Part shown: positions 46,632-54,807 of the stretch, in pieces
Layout: each line of letters begins with the position of its first letter
How positions within the stretch are numbered: position 1 is the first letter of the stretch
From: Nocardioides daejeonensis
Lineage (GTDB): Bacteria > Actinomycetota > Actinomycetes > Propionibacteriales > Nocardioidaceae
NCBI RefSeq assembly: GCF_003194585.1
Contig: NZ_QHKZ01000004.1
Coordinates: forward strand, 372,001-436,000
Length of the DNA: 64,000 bases
Direction of reading: 5' to 3'
Program-made: the position numbers and the translations under genes
The notes under the pieces: generated by a model
What the model was told of the DNA's origin: nothing
Databases searched by the model: none
The model's input: only the letters and a program-made list of their open reading frames with translations

Positions 46632-47896
46632 GGTTGCTCCTCCCGAGCGAAGGTCAGCTGATGCACGTCGAGGTAGCGCGAGGCGAAGCCGGCGCGCGAG
46701 TAGGCCAGATAGAACTGCCACGTCCGTAGGAAGGTCTGGTCGAAGCCGAGGGCGAGCACCTCGTCGCTGCGCGCCAGGAAGGTCGACTCCCATCGGCGCA
46801 GGGTCTCGGCGTAGTCGGCGCCGAAGGCGAGGTCGTCCACGATCCGCAGCGTCGTCGCCTCCCGGGTCACGGCGTCGATCGCCTCCACCGAGGGCAGGAA
46901 GCCGCCCGGGAAGATGTACTTGTTGATCCAGGTCCAGGTGCGCCGGGTCGCCAGCATCCGGGGGTGCGGCATCGTGATCGCCTGGACGACGGCACGACCT
47001 CCCGGAGCCAGCAGCCGGTCGATCGTGGCGAAGTAGGTCGCCCAGTACTCGTGGCCGACCGCCTCGACCATCTCGACCGAGACGACGGCATCGAAGCTGC
47101 CCTCGACCTCGCGGTAGTCGGCCAGGTCGATGCGCACTCGCTCCGAGAGCCCGGCACGTGCCACCCGCTGCTGAGCCAACTCGCGTTGCTCGGCCGAGAG
47201 CGTCACCGAGACCACCTCCGCGCCCCGTGCGGCGGCGCGGAGAGCAAGCTCGCCCCAGCCGGTGCCGATCTCCAGCACCCGCACTCCCGGACCGACCCCC
47301 GCGCGGTCCAGGATGCGGTCGATCTTGCGGTGCTGGGCGCTCAGCAGCTCCTCGTCGTACCGGCCGTCGGAGAAGAGCGCCGAGGAGTAGCTGAGGCTCG
47401 GATCCAAGAAGAGCGCGAACATCTCGTTGGAGAGGTCGTAATGGGCGCTGATATTGGCGCGGGTGTTGCGCACCTCGTTGCGCTGGCCGCTCGGCGGGCG
47501 AGCCACCCAGGCGTGCCGCAGCCGCTGCATCCAGCCCGGCACCAAGGTGTCGATCTCGTGGCAGAGAGTGGTGAGCAGCAGCCCGGGGTCAGGGGAGTCC
47601 CAGGCCCCGGTCTGCCAGGCCTCGCCGAAGCCGATCAGGCCGTCGCGACCCAAACGGGCATAGAACTCCTCGGGTCGGTGGAGCTCCAGGGTGGGCGCGG
47701 CCGACGCTGCCGCCCCGGCACCCTCCACCAGGTTGACGCCCAGCCGTCGGCAGGCCCGCCGCACCAGGCGGGCGGCGACCGGGGCAGCGATGGCGGCGCG
47801 GGGTCCACCCGGCACCGTGGCCAGGTCCGGCCACCTTCCCGGGTCCGGGCATCCTCCGGCGGAGAGGGGCTGAGGGGCCTGGATATCGACGGTCAC
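46628..47896 (-). CDS. Cyclopropane-fatty-acid-synthase-type methyltransferase (UfaA1-like)
   Basis: A 422-residue paralogue of the next gene. It has ISAHYDLSNEMFALFLDPSLSYSSALF, the SAM-binding VLEIGTGWGELALRAA, and the C-terminal WINKYIFPGGFLPS, a hallmark of the UfaA1/CFA branch (compare Rv0447c). It adds a methylene group from SAM to an oleoyl chain, the first step to 10-methylstearate. The GTG start overlaps the stop of the FAD/DUF1365 gene (GTGA at 47893-47896). Confidence 0.92.
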   Translation of the reverse strand: MTVDIQAPQPLSAGGCPDPGRWPDLATVPGGPRAAIAAPVAARLVRRACRRLGVNLVEGAGAAASAAPTLELHRPEEFYARLGRDGLIGFGEAWQTGAWDSPDPGLLLTTLCHEIDTLVPGWMQRLRHAWVARPPSGQRNEVRNTRANISAHYDLSNEMFALFLDPSLSYSSALFSDGRYDEELLSAQHRKIDRILDRAGVGPGVRVLEIGTGWGELALRAAARGAEVVSVTLSAEQRELAQQRVARAGLSERVRIDLADYREVEGSFDAVVSVEMVEAVGHEYWATYFATIDRLLAPGGRAVVQAITMPHPRMLATRRTWTWINKYIFPGGFLPSVEAIDAVTREATTLRIVDDLAFGADYAETLRRWESTFLARSDEVLALGFDQTFLRTWQFYLAYSRAGFASRYLDVHQLTFAREEQP

Positions 47897-49905
47897 TGGA
47901 CGCCCTCCTGGGGTCGGTGGTGGGGTCGCGGGCGCACCGGGAGGCGGCGCAGCCACAGGGAGATGCCGTGCAAGCGGATCAGCAGCGAACCGCGCAGGGC
48001 GGCCGGAGCCGCACGCACCAGGTCACCGCGGCCACCCGGCGTACGGCTGCCGGTGAGTGAGGCGGAGAAGAGCGCTCCGTCGTCGGTGTGCAGAGCGACC
48101 GCGACGTCCAGCGTGCGGCCCGGCACAGGCACGTGCACCAGGTAGCGGCCATCGGTGCCGTGGAAGGGCGAGACGTACATCGCCTTGTCGACCCACGCGT
48201 TGCCCCGCTCGTCGGGGTGGACGAGGTAGGCATGTCGTTCGCCGTAGGTGTTGTGCACCTCCACGATCACCCCGGCCAGCTCGTGGTGGGTGTCGAAGCA
48301 CCAGAAGACGCTGATCGGGTTGAAGCAGTAGCCCCAGGCGCGGGGCTGCGCGGCCATCAGCACCCGACCGCCGTGGAGCTGCACCCCGTGCCGAGCCAGG
48401 AACCGGTCGACGTTGTCGCGGATCGACGACTCCGGGTCACCCAGGTGGTCGCGCGCCTCGAAGCTGCCCTGGAGGTGGCCGAGGCGCCCTGGCTCCGGGA
48501 GCCGGTCGAGGTCGACGACCCAGGTGTGGGAGCGGAGTGTGAACTCGCGACGCATGGGGTGGCGCCGGACGTGTCGCACGGTGGTGCGGTGCACGACCGG
48601 TTCGATGGCTTTGCTGCGGTCGGGAAGGGCGAGGATCCGGCGGGCCGCCTCCACGCCGGAGCGAGCGCCGTCCTCGTGGAATCCCCAGCCCTGCCAGGCG
48701 CCGGCGAAGTGGACGCGCGCGGTGTCGAGCTCGCGCTGACGGGCGCGAGCGGCGACCGAGGCCGGTGTGTAGAGCGGATGTGCGTACTGCCGGGTCGCGA
48801 TCACGCGGTCGGGGTCGACGAGGTCCTCCGCCCCGAGAGAGACCAGGTAGTGCACGTCGGTGTCGAGCCGCTGCAGCCGAGTGAGGTCGTACGTCATGGT
48901 CACACCGCCGCGGCCGGGCCGCTCCAGGTGGTTCCACGACGCCCAGGCGTCGCGGGAGCGCGGCATCAGCGAGGTGTCGGTGTGCAGGAGTGCGGTGTTG
49001 GGCGTGTAGTCGATCGCCCCGAGGATCTCCTGCTGGTCGCGGGTCGGCTCGGCCAGCATGCCCAACGCCTGATCGGGGTGCACGGCGACGACGACCGCGT
49101 CGAACAGGTGGGTGCTGCCATTGCCGTCGGTCACCTCCACCGACGGGCCCGTCTCGCGCACGCCCGTCACCTTGGTGCCGAGCCGGACGTCCGCCAGGCC
49201 CGCGAGGATCGCATCGACGTACGTCCGGGAGCCCCCGCTGACGGTGCGCCACTGCGGCGAGCCGAAGACCGCGAGCATGCCGTGGTGAGCGAGGAACTCG
49301 AAGAGGTACCGCGCCGGGAACTCCAGCGCCTGCTCCGGATCGCACGACCAGACCGCGGCCACCAACGGTGCCATGAAGTGGCGGCGGAAGAAGGGCGTGA
49401 AGCGGCCCCGGTCGAGGAACGCCGCAAGCGTCTCCTCGCTGCCGTCGTCCGGTGCGGCCAGCAGCCGCCTGGCACGGCGATGGAACCGCGGGATCTCGGT
49501 CAGCATCCGTAGGTACGCCGCCCGGGTCAGGTTGGCGCGCGCCGGGAAGAGTCCGCGCCACCCGAGCGCACCCGCCCACTCCACGCCGTCGGCGTCCGAG
49601 CGCATCGACAGGGACATCTCCGAAGGCTGTGTCTCCACGCCGAGCTCAGCGAAGAGACGCAGCAGGTGGGGATAGGTGCGCCGGTTGTGCACGATGAACC
49701 CGGTGTCGATCATCAGGTCGCCGACGCGGTGCGTGTCGGCGTGCCCGCCGGCCCGCTCGTCCGCCTCGAAGAGGGTGACGTCGGCCTGACGCTCGAGCTC
49801 GTGGGCGGCAGCCAGGCCGGCGATCCCAGCGCCGATCACCGCCACCCGGGGTCGGCCCGGCCCCGAGCGAGGAGCACCCGCCCGGGGTCGGACCGCGCCG
49901 GTCAT
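47893..49905 (-). CDS. FAD-dependent oxidoreductase fused to DUF1365
   Basis: A 670-residue fusion. Residues about 15-430 are an amine-oxidase-like flavoprotein (VAVIGAGIAGLAAAHELE, GGSRTYVDAILAGL, HFAGAWQGWGFHEDGARSG). Residues about 435-665 form DUF1365 (HRTTVRHVRRHPMRREF, AAQPRAWGYCFNPISVFWCF, GRYLVHVPVPG). In M. tuberculosis and in proteobacteria these are two adjacent genes (Rv0449c and Rv0448c); here they are one polypeptide, which supports a shared job in unsaturated-lipid modification. The ATG overlaps the rskA stop by ATGA. Confidence 0.9.
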   Translation of the reverse strand: MTGAVRPRAGAPRSGPGRPRVAVIGAGIAGLAAAHELERQADVTLFEADERAGGHADTHRVGDLMIDTGFIVHNRRTYPHLLRLFAELGVETQPSEMSLSMRSDADGVEWAGALGWRGLFPARANLTRAAYLRMLTEIPRFHRRARRLLAAPDDGSEETLAAFLDRGRFTPFFRRHFMAPLVAAVWSCDPEQALEFPARYLFEFLAHHGMLAVFGSPQWRTVSGGSRTYVDAILAGLADVRLGTKVTGVRETGPSVEVTDGNGSTHLFDAVVVAVHPDQALGMLAEPTRDQQEILGAIDYTPNTALLHTDTSLMPRSRDAWASWNHLERPGRGGVTMTYDLTRLQRLDTDVHYLVSLGAEDLVDPDRVIATRQYAHPLYTPASVAARARQRELDTARVHFAGAWQGWGFHEDGARSGVEAARRILALPDRSKAIEPVVHRTTVRHVRRHPMRREFTLRSHTWVVDLDRLPEPGRLGHLQGSFEARDHLGDPESSIRDNVDRFLARHGVQLHGGRVLMAAQPRAWGYCFNPISVFWCFDTHHELAGVIVEVHNTYGERHAYLVHPDERGNAWVDKAMYVSPFHGTDGRYLVHVPVPGRTLDVAVALHTDDGALFSASLTGSRTPGGRGDLVRAAPAALRGSLLIRLHGISLWLRRLPVRPRPHHRPQEGVQ

Positions 49906-50663
49906 CCAGCCTCCGAGAGGTCGAAGAAGGCGATCGGCTCCGTGGTCGGCTGGGGCGAGCCACCATCGGGCTCGACGGTGATCCCGGCACCGGTGGCGCG
50001 TGAGGCGTCCCCGGTCAGCAGCACCGTCTGGTCGGCACGGTCGGGCATCAGACCGGCGTCGACCATCTTGCCGTCGGGTGTCTGGAGCCACAGCTGGTAG
50101 TCGCGCCCGCGCGGTGCCGCCGGCATCGCGTGGGTGACCAGCACCGCGCGGCCTTCGCGGGCCGAGCGGACCAGGCGGGCCGAGGCACCGTCGGGGAAGT
50201 CGAGGGTGACCTCCTCGGCGTCGGCGGCGGCCAGCACCCGGTCGGCGGCGCTCAACTGCTGGCTGGCCTCGTCCTGCCAGGGCTGGGTGATCGCCAGCCC
50301 GCCACCGATCAGGGCGGCTGCCGCCGCAGCGGCGACGAGCGCGGCACGCACCGGGCGACGGCGGAGCGGGAGGACGTTCTCCTCCGGCTCATCCCGTTCC
50401 GTCGAGGCGACGGACGTGGTCGTGATGCTCGGCAGCGGCGGCAGGGGACGGACCCGGTCGATCTCCGCGAGTACGGCGCTGCGCAACCGGGGTGCGGGCG
50501 CAACGGCGACCAGCTCGGTCAGCAGGCCGGCGGCCTCGGTCAGCTCGGAGACCTCGGTGCGGCAGTCGGCGCAGGTCGCGAGGTGCTCCTCGAAAGCGAG
50601 TCGTTCGGCGGCGTCGAGGGCGTCCACGGCATAGGCGCCGGTGAGGGCGTGGATGTCGTTCAC
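49902..50663 (-). CDS. rskA: Anti-sigma-K factor RskA
   Basis: A 253-residue membrane anti-sigma factor. The zinc anti-sigma motif is His27-x3-Cys31-x2-Cys34 (HLATCADC). A linker leads to one membrane helix at about 109-130, then the extracellular RskA domain (YQLWLQTPDGKMVDAGLMP). It should hold SigK at the membrane until stress-triggered proteolysis cuts it. It overlaps sigK by ATGA, the standard layout for this pair. Confidence 0.93.
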   Translation of the reverse strand: MNDIHALTGAYAVDALDAAERLAFEEHLATCADCRTEVSELTEAAGLLTELVAVAPAPRLRSAVLAEIDRVRPLPPLPSITTTSVASTERDEPEENVLPLRRRPVRAALVAAAAAAALIGGGLAITQPWQDEASQQLSAADRVLAAADAEEVTLDFPDGASARLVRSAREGRAVLVTHAMPAAPRGRDYQLWLQTPDGKMVDAGLMPDRADQTVLLTGDASRATGAGITVEPDGGSPQPTTEPIAFFDLSEAG

Positions 50664-51265
50664 TGTCCCACTCCCATCGTGTCGCGGAGACGGATCAGGC
50701 CGTCTCGGATGCGGGTCTTGGCGGTGCCGACCGGAAGGTCGAGCAGGGCGGCCACCTCGGTGTGGGTGTAGCCGCCGAAGTAGGCGAGTTCGATGGCTTC
50801 GCGCTGCACGGCGGTCAGCGCCTCCAGCGCGGTGCGCACGCGACGTGCCTCCAGGCCGCTCAACGCGGCCTCGGCGGTGACGTCCGGGCCGGCCTCGCGC
50901 TCGTCGCGCAGGTACTCGTTGTCGCGCCGCGTGGCTGCCTGGGCCGACCGCACACGGTCGACGGCCCGGCGGTGGCCGATGGTCATCAGCCAGGCCAGTG
51001 CGCTGCCACGGCCGGAGTCGAAGCGGGCCGCGGTGCGCCAGATCTCGAGGTAGGCCTCCTGCGTCACCTCGTCGGCCTGGGCCGGATCGCGTACGACGCG
51101 CAGCACCAGACCGTGCAGGCGAGCCGCAGTGGCGTCGTACAAGTCGGCGAAGGCGGCCTGGTCTCCGCGGGCGGAGCGGCGCAGCAGCGCTGCGATCGGG
51201 TCGCCCGCGGCGCCTTCCGGCGGCGATTCGCCGGAAGGCACCGGGTGCGTCGGGTTCACGTCCAC
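50660..51265 (-). CDS. sigK: ECF RNA polymerase sigma factor SigK
   Basis: A 201-residue ECF sigma factor. Region 2 is seen in EVTQEAYLEIWRTAARFDSG and WLMTIGHRRAVDRVRSAQA. Region 4 is seen in LTAVQREAIELAYFGGYTHTEVA and VGTAKTRIRDGLIRLRD. RskA directly downstream and the fasciclin gene upstream identify it as SigK rather than another ECF type. In mycobacteria, SigK drives the fasciclin lipoproteins MPT70 and MPT83; here a fasciclin gene lies only 22 bp upstream in the same direction, so sigK probably drives its own operon. Confidence 0.93.
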   Translation of the reverse strand: MDVNPTHPVPSGESPPEGAAGDPIAALLRRSARGDQAAFADLYDATAARLHGLVLRVVRDPAQADEVTQEAYLEIWRTAARFDSGRGSALAWLMTIGHRRAVDRVRSAQAATRRDNEYLRDEREAGPDVTAEAALSGLEARRVRTALEALTAVQREAIELAYFGGYTHTEVAALLDLPVGTAKTRIRDGLIRLRDTMGVGQ

Positions 51266-51287
51266 GATCCTTGCAACTCCTGGTTGA

Positions 51288-51938
51288 TCAGGGCATCAGG
51301 ACGGTGTCGATGACATAGACCGTCGCGTTGGCGGTGGGGATGTTGCCGCACAGCACGGTGGCCTTCTCGTCAGCGACCTTGAAGGACTCCCCGGATCCGG
51401 TCACCTTGATGGTGTCGCCCGCCAGGGTCTGGTGGTCGCCGGCGAGCTGGTCGGGGCCGAGCTGCCCGGCGACGACGTGATGGGTGAGGATCGTGGCCAG
51501 CTGCTCCTTGTCGGCGAGCACTGCGTTGAGCGTGTCGGCCGGGATCTTCGCGAAGGCGTCGTCGGTGGGAGCGAAGACGGTGAGGCCCTCCGCCGAGTTG
51601 AGGGTGTCGACCAGCCCGGCCTCGCCGACCGCCTTGACCAGGGTGGTGAGCAGCGGGTTGGCGGAGGCGGCCGTGGCGACAGGCTCGGTCGCCATGCCGT
51701 TGAAGGAGCCGGCACCATCGGCGGGGATCAGCTTGCATCCGGCGCCGAAGGTCTGGTCACCGGCACTCGTCGCACCCGTGTCGTCCGACTTCATGCTGCT
51801 GGTGTCGCTGGTGTTGTCCGAGGCGTCGTCGTCGGAGTCGTCGGAGCCACAAGCGGCCAGGCTGGCTGCCAGCGCGAGCGCCGCGACGGCGGCGCCGCCG
51901 CGGCGAAGGGCGGTGTGGCGGGGAGTGGTGCGCTTCAT
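51288..51938 (-). CDS. Fasciclin-domain lipoprotein (MPT83/MPT70-like)
   Basis: A 216-residue lipoprotein. The signal peptide ends in LAACGSDD, with the lipid-bearing Cys30. An Asp/Ser-rich linker follows, then one complete FAS1 domain (about residues 75-216): ANPLLTTLVKAVGEAGLVDT, LTVFAPTDDAFAKIPADTL, LTHHVVAGQL and ATVYVIDTVLMP. It matches MPT83, the known SigK target in the M. tuberculosis complex. FAS1 domains serve in adhesion or ligand binding at the cell surface. A SigK-like promoter lies 56 bp upstream. Confidence 0.93.
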   Translation of the reverse strand: MKRTTPRHTALRRGGAAVAALALAASLAACGSDDSDDDASDNTSDTSSMKSDDTGATSAGDQTFGAGCKLIPADGAGSFNGMATEPVATAASANPLLTTLVKAVGEAGLVDTLNSAEGLTVFAPTDDAFAKIPADTLNAVLADKEQLATILTHHVVAGQLGPDQLAGDHQTLAGDTIKVTGSGESFKVADEKATVLCGNIPTANATVYVIDTVLMP

Positions 51939-51993
51939 GATGAGACCTTTCGATGGTCGGATCTGTGCGGACTGCTGGGTGGATCTGTCAGTG

Positions 51994-52020
51994 ATTCGGT
52001 GTCGCTCGTCGATCGGATTG
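51994..52020 (-). promoter_or_regulatory. Candidate SigK promoter (CAATCC-N15-CCGAAT)
   Basis: On the minus strand, CAATCC (52015-52020) and CCGAAT (51994-51999) are 15 bp apart, 56 bp before the fasciclin start. The mycobacterial SigK consensus, from memory, is CCATCC and CCGAAT with 16-17 bp between. The -10 box agrees fully and the -35 box at five of six positions; the spacer is slightly short. Confidence 0.6.
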
Positions 52021-52026
52021 CCTGCC

Positions 52027-52039
52027 CGCCGAAACGGCG
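52027..52039. terminator. Small CGCCG-AAA-CGGCG hairpin after the molybdoenzyme gene
   Basis: A 5-bp GC-only stem begins 18 bp after the stop of the molybdoenzyme and just before the SigK-like promoter. It could end that transcript, but it is short. Confidence 0.35.
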
Positions 52040-52056
52040 GCGAACGTGTCCGGGGG

Positions 52057-53802
52057 TCACTCCACGACGACCTGGATCTCCTGGATCCCGCTCGACCCGT
52101 TGGGGAACGGCGTCGCTCGTACTGCGGTCTGGACCTCGCCGTCGCGGGTGGTGGCCCGGACGGCCAGGGAGTGGCGCCCGGGGGTCGCCTCCCAAGGCAG
52201 GTACCACTGGCGCCAGTAGTCGATACCCGCGGACGGCCCCAGGCGGGCGGCCTGCCATGGCCCGCCGTCGATGCGCACCTCGACGCCCTTGACGCCGCGG
52301 TGCTGGGCCCAGGCGACCCCGCCGATCACGGTGCGCCCGGCGTCGATCCTGCTGAGCGGTGCGGGAGTGTCGATGCGCGACGAGACCTTGATCGGACCCT
52401 CCGTCGCCCAGCCCCGCTCCGTCCAGTAGGCCTCGGCGTCGTCGTAGCGGGTGAGGGTCAGCTTGCGCAGCCACTTGGTCGCACCGACGTAGCCGTAGAG
52501 GCCGGGGGTGACGAGTCGCGCGGGGAAGCCGTGTTCGGCCGGCAGCGGCTCGCCGTTCATCGCGATGGCCACCATCGCGTCGCGGCCGTCCTGCACCGCG
52601 GCCAACGGCGTGCTGATCGTGAATCCGTCGGCCGCCGTGCTCAACACCTGGTCGGCGCCGTCCCGCACACCGGCCCGGTCGAGCAGCGTGGACAGCAGGA
52701 CGCCGCGCCACCGGGCACTGCCGACGTACTTGCCGCCGACCTCGTTGGAGACGCAGGTGAGCGTGATGTCGCGTTCGACCAGTGGCATCGCGCGCAGCTC
52801 GTCGAAGGTGAGCGTGAACGGGTGGTCCACCTCGCCGTCGATGCGCAGATCCCACTCGTCGGGCGGCACGATCGGCAGGCTGAGGTTGATGTCGACCCGG
52901 TAGAACCTTCCGGTAGCGGTCTGGAAGTCGGAGATTCCGTCATAGACGGCGTCGAGGCCCTCGGGCAGCGGTGGTAGCGGTTGCCTCGCCGTGGGGATCC
53001 GTACGCCGGAGATGCGGGTGCGCCACTTCTCGAGACTGCGCCCGGCCCACCCGGTCACCGCGGTCGCGGCAGCGACGCCGAGCACCGCGAGGAGGAGGGT
53101 GCGACGAGTGGTGGCGGGGGAGGCAGCCGCCGTCATCGGGTGGTCCGGCGGCGGTTCGCCCGGGCCGGTCGCGCCTGCTCCGCCTCGCCGGGTGCCGGTG
53201 GTCCTGTCGGCCAGGTGGGCGAGCCCGAGCAGCACCGCCACCCCGACCGCCCCCGCCGCCAGCGCGGGGAGCAGGTCGCGCGCGGTAGCCAGCGGGCGGG
53301 AGAGCGCGGCGAGCCCAGCCAGGCCGACCAGTGTGATCAGCACCGTGGCGCCGGCTGCGCGCCGACGCCGCGCGATCAGCCCGGCCAGCCCCGCGAGGAG
53401 CAGGGTCACCAGCAGCACCGAGCCCAGGAGCACCGGCTTGTCCTTGGTGCCGAGCTCCCGCACGGCCCACTCCTTCATCGGCGTGGGGGTGCGGTCGATG
53501 ACGGTCGCCCCGACCGCGAGCACCGGCGAGGAGGAGGGGGTGAGCGTCGCCGCGACCAGATGCCCGACCGCCATCCCCGCACCGGTGGCCAGCGCGCCGT
53601 ACCCCGCCCACGCGAGGGCCTGCCCAGCGCGCCCGGCCTGTCCAGCGCGCCCGGCCTGTCCCGCGCGCCCGGCCTGTCCCGCGCGCCCGGCCGCGGTCCC
53701 GTTTTCGGCCGCGTCCTGGGTCGTGGGACGCGGGCGACGTGGTCGACGGAGTGATGGGCGGCGTGATGGGTGGGGTGGTTGGCGACGAGGATGCGGAGCC
53801 AT
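52057..53802 (-). CDS. Membrane molybdopterin oxidoreductase, sulfite-oxidase family
   Basis: About 581 residues when started at ATG 53802, which lies downstream of the repeat array at 53860-53997. A Pro/Arg-rich N-terminus and an (AGRAGQ)n stretch come first. Four membrane helices (about 60-240) and a fifth near residue 280 follow. The molybdopterin domain then covers about 310-480, with the Mo-binding Cys350 in ITLTCVSNEVGG, and the dimerisation domain ends the protein. The substrate may be sulfite or a protein methionine sulfoxide; no heme domain is present. It lies directly upstream of the sigK operon on the same strand. Confidence 0.85.
   Translation of the reverse strand: MAPHPRRQPPHPSRRPSLRRPRRPRPTTQDAAENGTAAGRAGQAGRAGQAGRAGQAGRAGQALAWAGYGALATGAGMAVGHLVAATLTPSSSPVLAVGATVIDRTPTPMKEWAVRELGTKDKPVLLGSVLLVTLLLAGLAGLIARRRRAAGATVLITLVGLAGLAALSRPLATARDLLPALAAGAVGVAVLLGLAHLADRTTGTRRGGAGATGPGEPPPDHPMTAAASPATTRRTLLLAVLGVAAATAVTGWAGRSLEKWRTRISGVRIPTARQPLPPLPEGLDAVYDGISDFQTATGRFYRVDINLSLPIVPPDEWDLRIDGEVDHPFTLTFDELRAMPLVERDITLTCVSNEVGGKYVGSARWRGVLLSTLLDRAGVRDGADQVLSTAADGFTISTPLAAVQDGRDAMVAIAMNGEPLPAEHGFPARLVTPGLYGYVGATKWLRKLTLTRYDDAEAYWTERGWATEGPIKVSSRIDTPAPLSRIDAGRTVIGGVAWAQHRGVKGVEVRIDGGPWQAARLGPSAGIDYWRQWYLPWEATPGRHSLAVRATTRDGEVQTAVRATPFPNGSSGIQEIQVVVE
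53621..53692 (-). repeat. Four 18-bp tandem repeats encoding AGRAGQ
   Basis: Units start at 53621, 53639, 53657 and 53675 and share GCGCGCCCGGCC. They encode a short (AGRAGQ)n stretch just before the first membrane helix of the molybdoenzyme. Length variation between strains by slippage is likely. Confidence 0.85.
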
Positions 53803-53859
53803 ACGTGGGATTCGTCGCCCGCGTACTCCCGGATTGCCCGCCGCAGCGCCACGAGTGGA

Positions 53860-53997
53860 GTGTCGAGAAGCCAGTTTCGTGGTGTCGAGAAGCCAGTTTC
53901 GTGGTGTCGAGAAGCCAGCTTCCCCACACCGAGTGACCACTCGACCGACGAGGACTGGCCACGCGACCGCAAGTTTGTGGCGCTTCGTCGGCAGGGG
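53860..53997. repeat. 22-bp repeat arrays between divergent genes
   Basis: Forward units at 53860-53881 and 53882-53903 are identical to each other and contain TGTCGAGAAGCCAGTTTCG; a part unit follows at 53904-53922. Reverse units occur at 53932-53953 (GTGACCACTCGACC) and 53954-53975, followed by a degenerate end unit with GTGGCGCTTCG. It is the same head-to-head layout as at 57.7 kb, but here in a divergent gap. Confidence 0.8.
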
Positions 53998-54022
53998 CGG
54001 GGGATCGGGCAGGATGAGGAAC

Positions 54023-54772
54023 ATGACCGAACTCGTGAAGTACGACGTCGCGGCCTCCGTGGCCACCCTCACCTTCGACTCGCCCCACAACCGCAACGCT
54101 CTCTCGCGGCAGCTGGTCACCGAGTTCTATGCGGGCCTCGACCGGGCCGAGGCGGACGCTGAGGTGAAGGTGGTGCTGGTGCGCGCGGCAGGGCGCACCT
54201 TCTGCTCGGGCGCGGACCTCTCCGAGGCGTCCGAGGGCGGCATGGAGGAGGGCGCGCTCGGGATCGTCGAGCTGCAGCGTCGGATCGTCGCCTTCCCCAA
54301 GCCTGTGGTGACTCGGTTGCACGGAGCGGTACGCGCGGGGGGCATCGGCATCATCGCGTCCTCCGACGTGTGCATCAGCACGGTCGACGCGACGTTCGCG
54401 CTGACCGAGGTGAAACTCGGCCTGGCGCCGGCTGCGATCTCGCTGACCGTCGTACCCCGGATGACCAGTCGAGCGGCGGCCTGGGCCGCCCTGACCGGGG
54501 AGGTCTTCACCGGTGCCGCGGCGGAGCAGATGGGCCTGGTCACCAAGGCGGTGCCCGAGAGCGAGCTCGACGAGGCTGTCGCCCAGGTCTGCCAAGCGCT
54601 GGCAAGTGGCAGTCCGCAGGGTCTGCGCGAGACCAAGGCGCTGCTCGCCGAGCCACTGCTGAGCAACATCGACGACAACGGCGCCGAGCTTGCGAAGCTC
54701 TCTGCTCGCCTCTTCGGCTCCGACGAGGCGCGGGACGCGATGCTCGCCTTCCTCTCGCGCAAGAAGGGCTGA
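54023..54772 (+). CDS. Enoyl-CoA hydratase/isomerase family protein
   Basis: A 249-residue crotonase. The oxyanion segments are RAAGRTFCSGADLSEA and HGAVRAGGIGIIASSDVCI; the usual second catalytic acid position falls in ALTEVKLGLAPAAIS. Alignment suggests that both acidic residues of classic hydratases are not conserved, so isomerase or another crotonase activity is possible. The start ATG 54023 follows GAGGAAC. It might supply the hydration step missing from the carboxylase operon, but there is no direct link. Confidence 0.88.
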   Translation: MTELVKYDVAASVATLTFDSPHNRNALSRQLVTEFYAGLDRAEADAEVKVVLVRAAGRTFCSGADLSEASEGGMEEGALGIVELQRRIVAFPKPVVTRLHGAVRAGGIGIIASSDVCISTVDATFALTEVKLGLAPAAISLTVVPRMTSRAAAWAALTGEVFTGAAAEQMGLVTKAVPESELDEAVAQVCQALASGSPQGLRETKALLAEPLLSNIDDNGAELAKLSARLFGSDEARDAMLAFLSRKKG

Positions 54773-54807
54773 CGCGCTGGGCGGGGGGCCGACCTAGGCT
54801 TGACGGC

